Origin: an uncultured Armatimonadota bacterium
GTDB lineage: Bacteria; Armatimonadota; Fimbriimonadia; Fimbriimonadales; Fimbriimonadaceae
Length of the DNA: 64,000 nucleotides
Direction of reading: 5' to 3'
Assembly: GCA_903927025.1 (NCBI GenBank)
Contig: CAIYLG010000013.1
Span: 124,001-188,000 of the forward strand
Program-made: the position numbers and the translations under genes
In this document: positions 62,261 through 64,000 of the stretch, one piece after another
Layout of the letters: every line of letters begins with the position of its first letter
Numbering within the stretch: the first letter of the stretch is position 1
The notes under the pieces: generated by a model
What the model was told of the DNA's origin: nothing
Databases searched by the model: none
Seen by the model: the letters and a program-made list of their open reading frames with translations, nothing else

Positions 62261-62692
62261 ATGAGCGAAACCTCCTACGCTGGACAGTGCTTCTGTGGCG
62301 CTGTCGAACTCGTTGTCACCGGTGAGGCGCTTGGCGCCGGGTATTGCCACTGTGAGTCTTGTCGAAGCTGGTCAGGTGGCCCCGTGAATGCCTTCACACT
62401 TTGGAAGCCAGGTGCGGTGAAATTCACCAAGGGTGAAGAGCATGTTGCGACGTACAACAAAACGGAAAAGAGCTATCGCAAATGGTGCAGTCTGTGCGGC
62501 GGCCACCTACTGACCGCGCACCCTCAATGGGACCTTGTCGACGTATTTGCAGCGACGATTCCCAGCTTTCCCTTCACGCCTGGCGTCCACGTGAACTACG
62601 AAATGACGGTGCTTCCGATGAAGGACGGTCTGCCGAAGCTGAAGGACTTCCCCACCGAACTAGGCGGTACCGGCGAAGCAGTTCCAGAATAG
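62261..62692 (+). CDS. GFA family protein
   Basis: 143 residues from ATG 62261. Zinc motifs of the glutathione-dependent formaldehyde-activating (GFA/CENP-V) fold are present: QCFCGAV, GYCHCESCRSWSG and KWCSLCGGHLLT. The structural zinc and catalytic zinc sites both seem intact. The family binds or moves thiol adducts; stand-alone members often have unproven activity. The GNAT gene starts 6 bases after the stop. Confidence 0.88.
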   Translation: MSETSYAGQCFCGAVELVVTGEALGAGYCHCESCRSWSGGPVNAFTLWKPGAVKFTKGEEHVATYNKTEKSYRKWCSLCGGHLLTAHPQWDLVDVFAATIPSFPFTPGVHVNYEMTVLPMKDGLPKLKDFPTELGGTGEAVPE

Positions 62693-62698
62693 GTTCCA

Positions 62699-63223
62699 AT
62701 GAACCCATCCCCTCACGTCCAGGTCGCGGTTCCTCAATCAGAGCAAGACTTTGATGCAATTCGCGACCTGATGCGATCCTTTATGGATTGGCATCGGGTG
62801 CGACACCATGATCAGCTTGATCTCGTGTTCGGATATTTTGACCAGTCCGCATTCGATTTCGAACTCGCGAACCTCGCAGACAAATATGCTCAGCCAGAGG
62901 GTTGCCTACTCCTCGCAAAACTCGACGGTCAGCCGGCAGGCTGCGTAGGGCTGCGAACGATAGAGCCTGGCATTTGTGAGATGAAGCGTATGTTTGTGAA
63001 TCCCAATTTCCAGGGCAATGGAGTTGGGATTGCTTTGGCCACCGAGATCATTTCCAAGGCGAGGGAATTGGGTTTTTCCAAGATGCGGCTCGATAGCGGG
63101 GAGAAGCAGTTCGAAGCCCATCAGCTTTATCGCAAAGTGGGATTCGTCGAAATTCCCGCCTACTATGACGTCCCGGAAGACCTCAGAAAATGGCTGACGT
63201 TTATGGAGCTGTCCCTGGCCTAG
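62699..63223 (+). CDS. GNAT family N-acetyltransferase
   Basis: 174 residues. N-terminal FDAIRDLMRSFMDWHR is typical of the ElaA-like/GNAT branch. Motif A is KRMFVNPNFQGNGVGIALATE, and EAHQLYRKVGFVEIPAYYDVP is the end. Cytoplasmic, with unknown amine substrate. It follows the GFA gene by 6 bases, probably one transcript. Its stop overlaps the stop of the converging alkyltransferase-like gene. Confidence 0.87.
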   Translation: MNPSPHVQVAVPQSEQDFDAIRDLMRSFMDWHRVRHHDQLDLVFGYFDQSAFDFELANLADKYAQPEGCLLLAKLDGQPAGCVGLRTIEPGICEMKRMFVNPNFQGNGVGIALATEIISKARELGFSKMRLDSGEKQFEAHQLYRKVGFVEIPAYYDVPEDLRKWLTFMELSLA

Positions 63224-63612
63224 TTGAGTTCCAAATCTAGCAGCTGCCGATGGTGATCCAAGCCACCGGGGAGGTGAGGGCTCAACTTGCCGTCTTTCAG
63301 AATCCGCCACCACGGACACGCCTGAATGTCGGCTGGTGCCAGAGGTTCTTGGGACGCCCAGGCAACCCACTTCCAATGCTTGATTGTGGCCGCAGGGCAT
63401 GCTATCTCAGCACCCGCATCGGCGGCAAGCTGCCTCCGAAGGTCGAGAATCGTGCGCGTTTCACCAGGCGGAATCAATGCAACCGCATTGGCCACGTCCT
63501 GAGGTGAAGGTATCACCATGGTGGCCCCACCCAGACGCTTTGCCTTTGCCGGCTCCAAGACGTGAAACGACGAAGGGGCTGCGTTGGCAAGCTTCTCCAA
63601 GGCTCCGATCAT
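63220..63612 (-). CDS. Alkyltransferase-like (MGMT-family) DNA-binding protein
   Basis: 130 residues from ATG 63612. VIPSPQDVANAVALIPPGET and ACPAATIKHWKWVAWASQE are unlike MGMT, but CPWWRILKDGKLSPHLPGG matches the DNA-binding C-terminal domain of methylguanine-DNA methyltransferases. The active-site PCHR is replaced by CPWWR, so it cannot accept an alkyl group and is probably an ATL-type protein that flags lesions for repair. The frame is open to 63645. It ends on the GNAT gene in a 4-base convergent overlap. Confidence 0.7.
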   Translation of the reverse strand: MIGALEKLANAAPSSFHVLEPAKAKRLGGATMVIPSPQDVANAVALIPPGETRTILDLRRQLAADAGAEIACPAATIKHWKWVAWASQEPLAPADIQACPWWRILKDGKLSPHLPGGLDHHRQLLDLELN

Positions 63613-63693
63613 GAAACCGAGTATAGGGCCAACTGAAACTTTCAAGTGTGCGAATGTCTCGGACTGGCAATTGCAGTGGGTAAAACACCCGGC

Positions 63694-64000
63694 ATGAACG
63701 TTGTGGATGCTCTTCTAGACTCTTGGGATCGACAGTGCAGAATCGTGGAAGCGATTGCCTCAAAAGTTGATGAATCCAACCGACACTTGAAACCATCGGA
63801 GGATGGCTGGTCGCTGGATTTTCATCTTGCCCATATGCACAGCGTTCGCCACTACTTCCTCACCAACGTGGATCCGGAGAGGGGCAAGCAGCTCGGAAGT
63901 TCGTTTACCGACGGGTGGACGACCCCAATTTCTGACCTTGCCGAAATCAAGTCCCTCCTCAACCAAAGCGGCCCGGCGGTAAGAGAATCGGTAAAGGAAG
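63694..64000 (+). CDS. DinB family protein, partial (cut by window edge)
   Basis: 102 codons from ATG 63694 are visible: MNVVDALLDSWDRQCRIVEA, WSLDFHLAHMHSVRHYFLTN and GWTTPISDLAEIKSLLNQSG. The first helix and the first metal His (FHLAHMH) fit the DinB fold. The rest lies beyond the window end. It is the fourth DinB locus here and the second intact one near the 62-kb remnant. Confidence 0.8.
   Translation, partial: MNVVDALLDSWDRQCRIVEAIASKVDESNRHLKPSEDGWSLDFHLAHMHSVRHYFLTNVDPERGKQLGSSFTDGWTTPISDLAEIKSLLNQSGPAVRESVKE

Noticed and set aside
1-64000. CRISPR arrays, insertion sequences, prophage, rRNA or tRNA genes
   Set aside because: I read for regular spaced repeats, transposase motifs, phage structural genes and cloverleaf arms and found none that hold up.

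Overview
The window is 64 kb of chromosomal DNA from a free-living bacterium. Many genes encode secreted proteins or lipoproteins. The content fits the Armatimonadota (Fimbriimonas-like): a prepilin-type protein with the H-X9-DG C-terminal motif, a copper-amine-oxidase N-domain protein, PQQ dehydrogenases with an embedded cytochrome c, many DinB, VOC, GNAT and ankyrin paralogs, and large secreted proteins of unknown family. The assignment is inference from gene content; no rRNA, tRNA or ribosomal-protein gene is present to confirm it. I see no phage, insertion sequence, CRISPR array or conjugation gene.

Layout. 1-3.2 kb: a response regulator (cut by the window edge) and a cytoplasmic hybrid kinase with three near-identical PAS copies, on the minus strand. 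3.7-9 kb: PQQ dehydrogenase with cytochrome c, LamG lipoprotein, S51 peptidase and a proline-rich outer-membrane barrel, all plus strand. 9-19.5 kb: thioredoxin-like protein, DUF1801, an unknown paralog family, a repeat-rich intergenic kilobase holding a 48-residue gene, a GH20-like enzyme, an MFS carrier, two hydrolases and an ankyrin gene broken by an in-frame TAG. 19.7-33.9 kb: lipoprotein, YceI, a second PQQ dehydrogenase, a 2H phosphoesterase-like protein, two DinB genes, a second S51 peptidase, a CuAO-N protein, an FMN reductase, an enolase-superfamily enzyme, an Acg-type nitroreductase and a split TPR gene. 34.4-44.8 kb: dienelactone hydrolase, then two tandem pairs of large secreted paralogs (605/612-residue proteins and TPR proteins), all minus strand; the promoter-proximal TPR gene is also cut by an in-frame TAG. 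45-64 kb: L-lactate dehydrogenase, VOC-GNAT fusion, VOC protein, YchF, ankyrin proteins, cupin, AlkD-like and DUF1905 proteins, a truncated haemoglobin-ankyrin fusion, a serine hydrolase, an H-X9-DG pseudopilin, GFA, GNAT, an alkyltransferase-like protein and DinB genes.

How it works together. Most genes are short, singly promoted accessory functions: detoxification, repair, acetyl transfer, periplasmic oxidation and extracellular sugar or peptide breakdown. Several genes have a TANNNT box 6-8 bases before the start codon, which suggests widespread leaderless transcription. Recent gene decay (two amber stops, one frameshift, one DinB remnant), tandem duplication and a small family of dispersed intergenic repeats are the main signs of genome dynamics. 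I did not find one clear new multi-gene system. The best leads are the haemoglobin-ankyrin fusion, the amber-split genes, the paired unknown secreted families and the repeat family.
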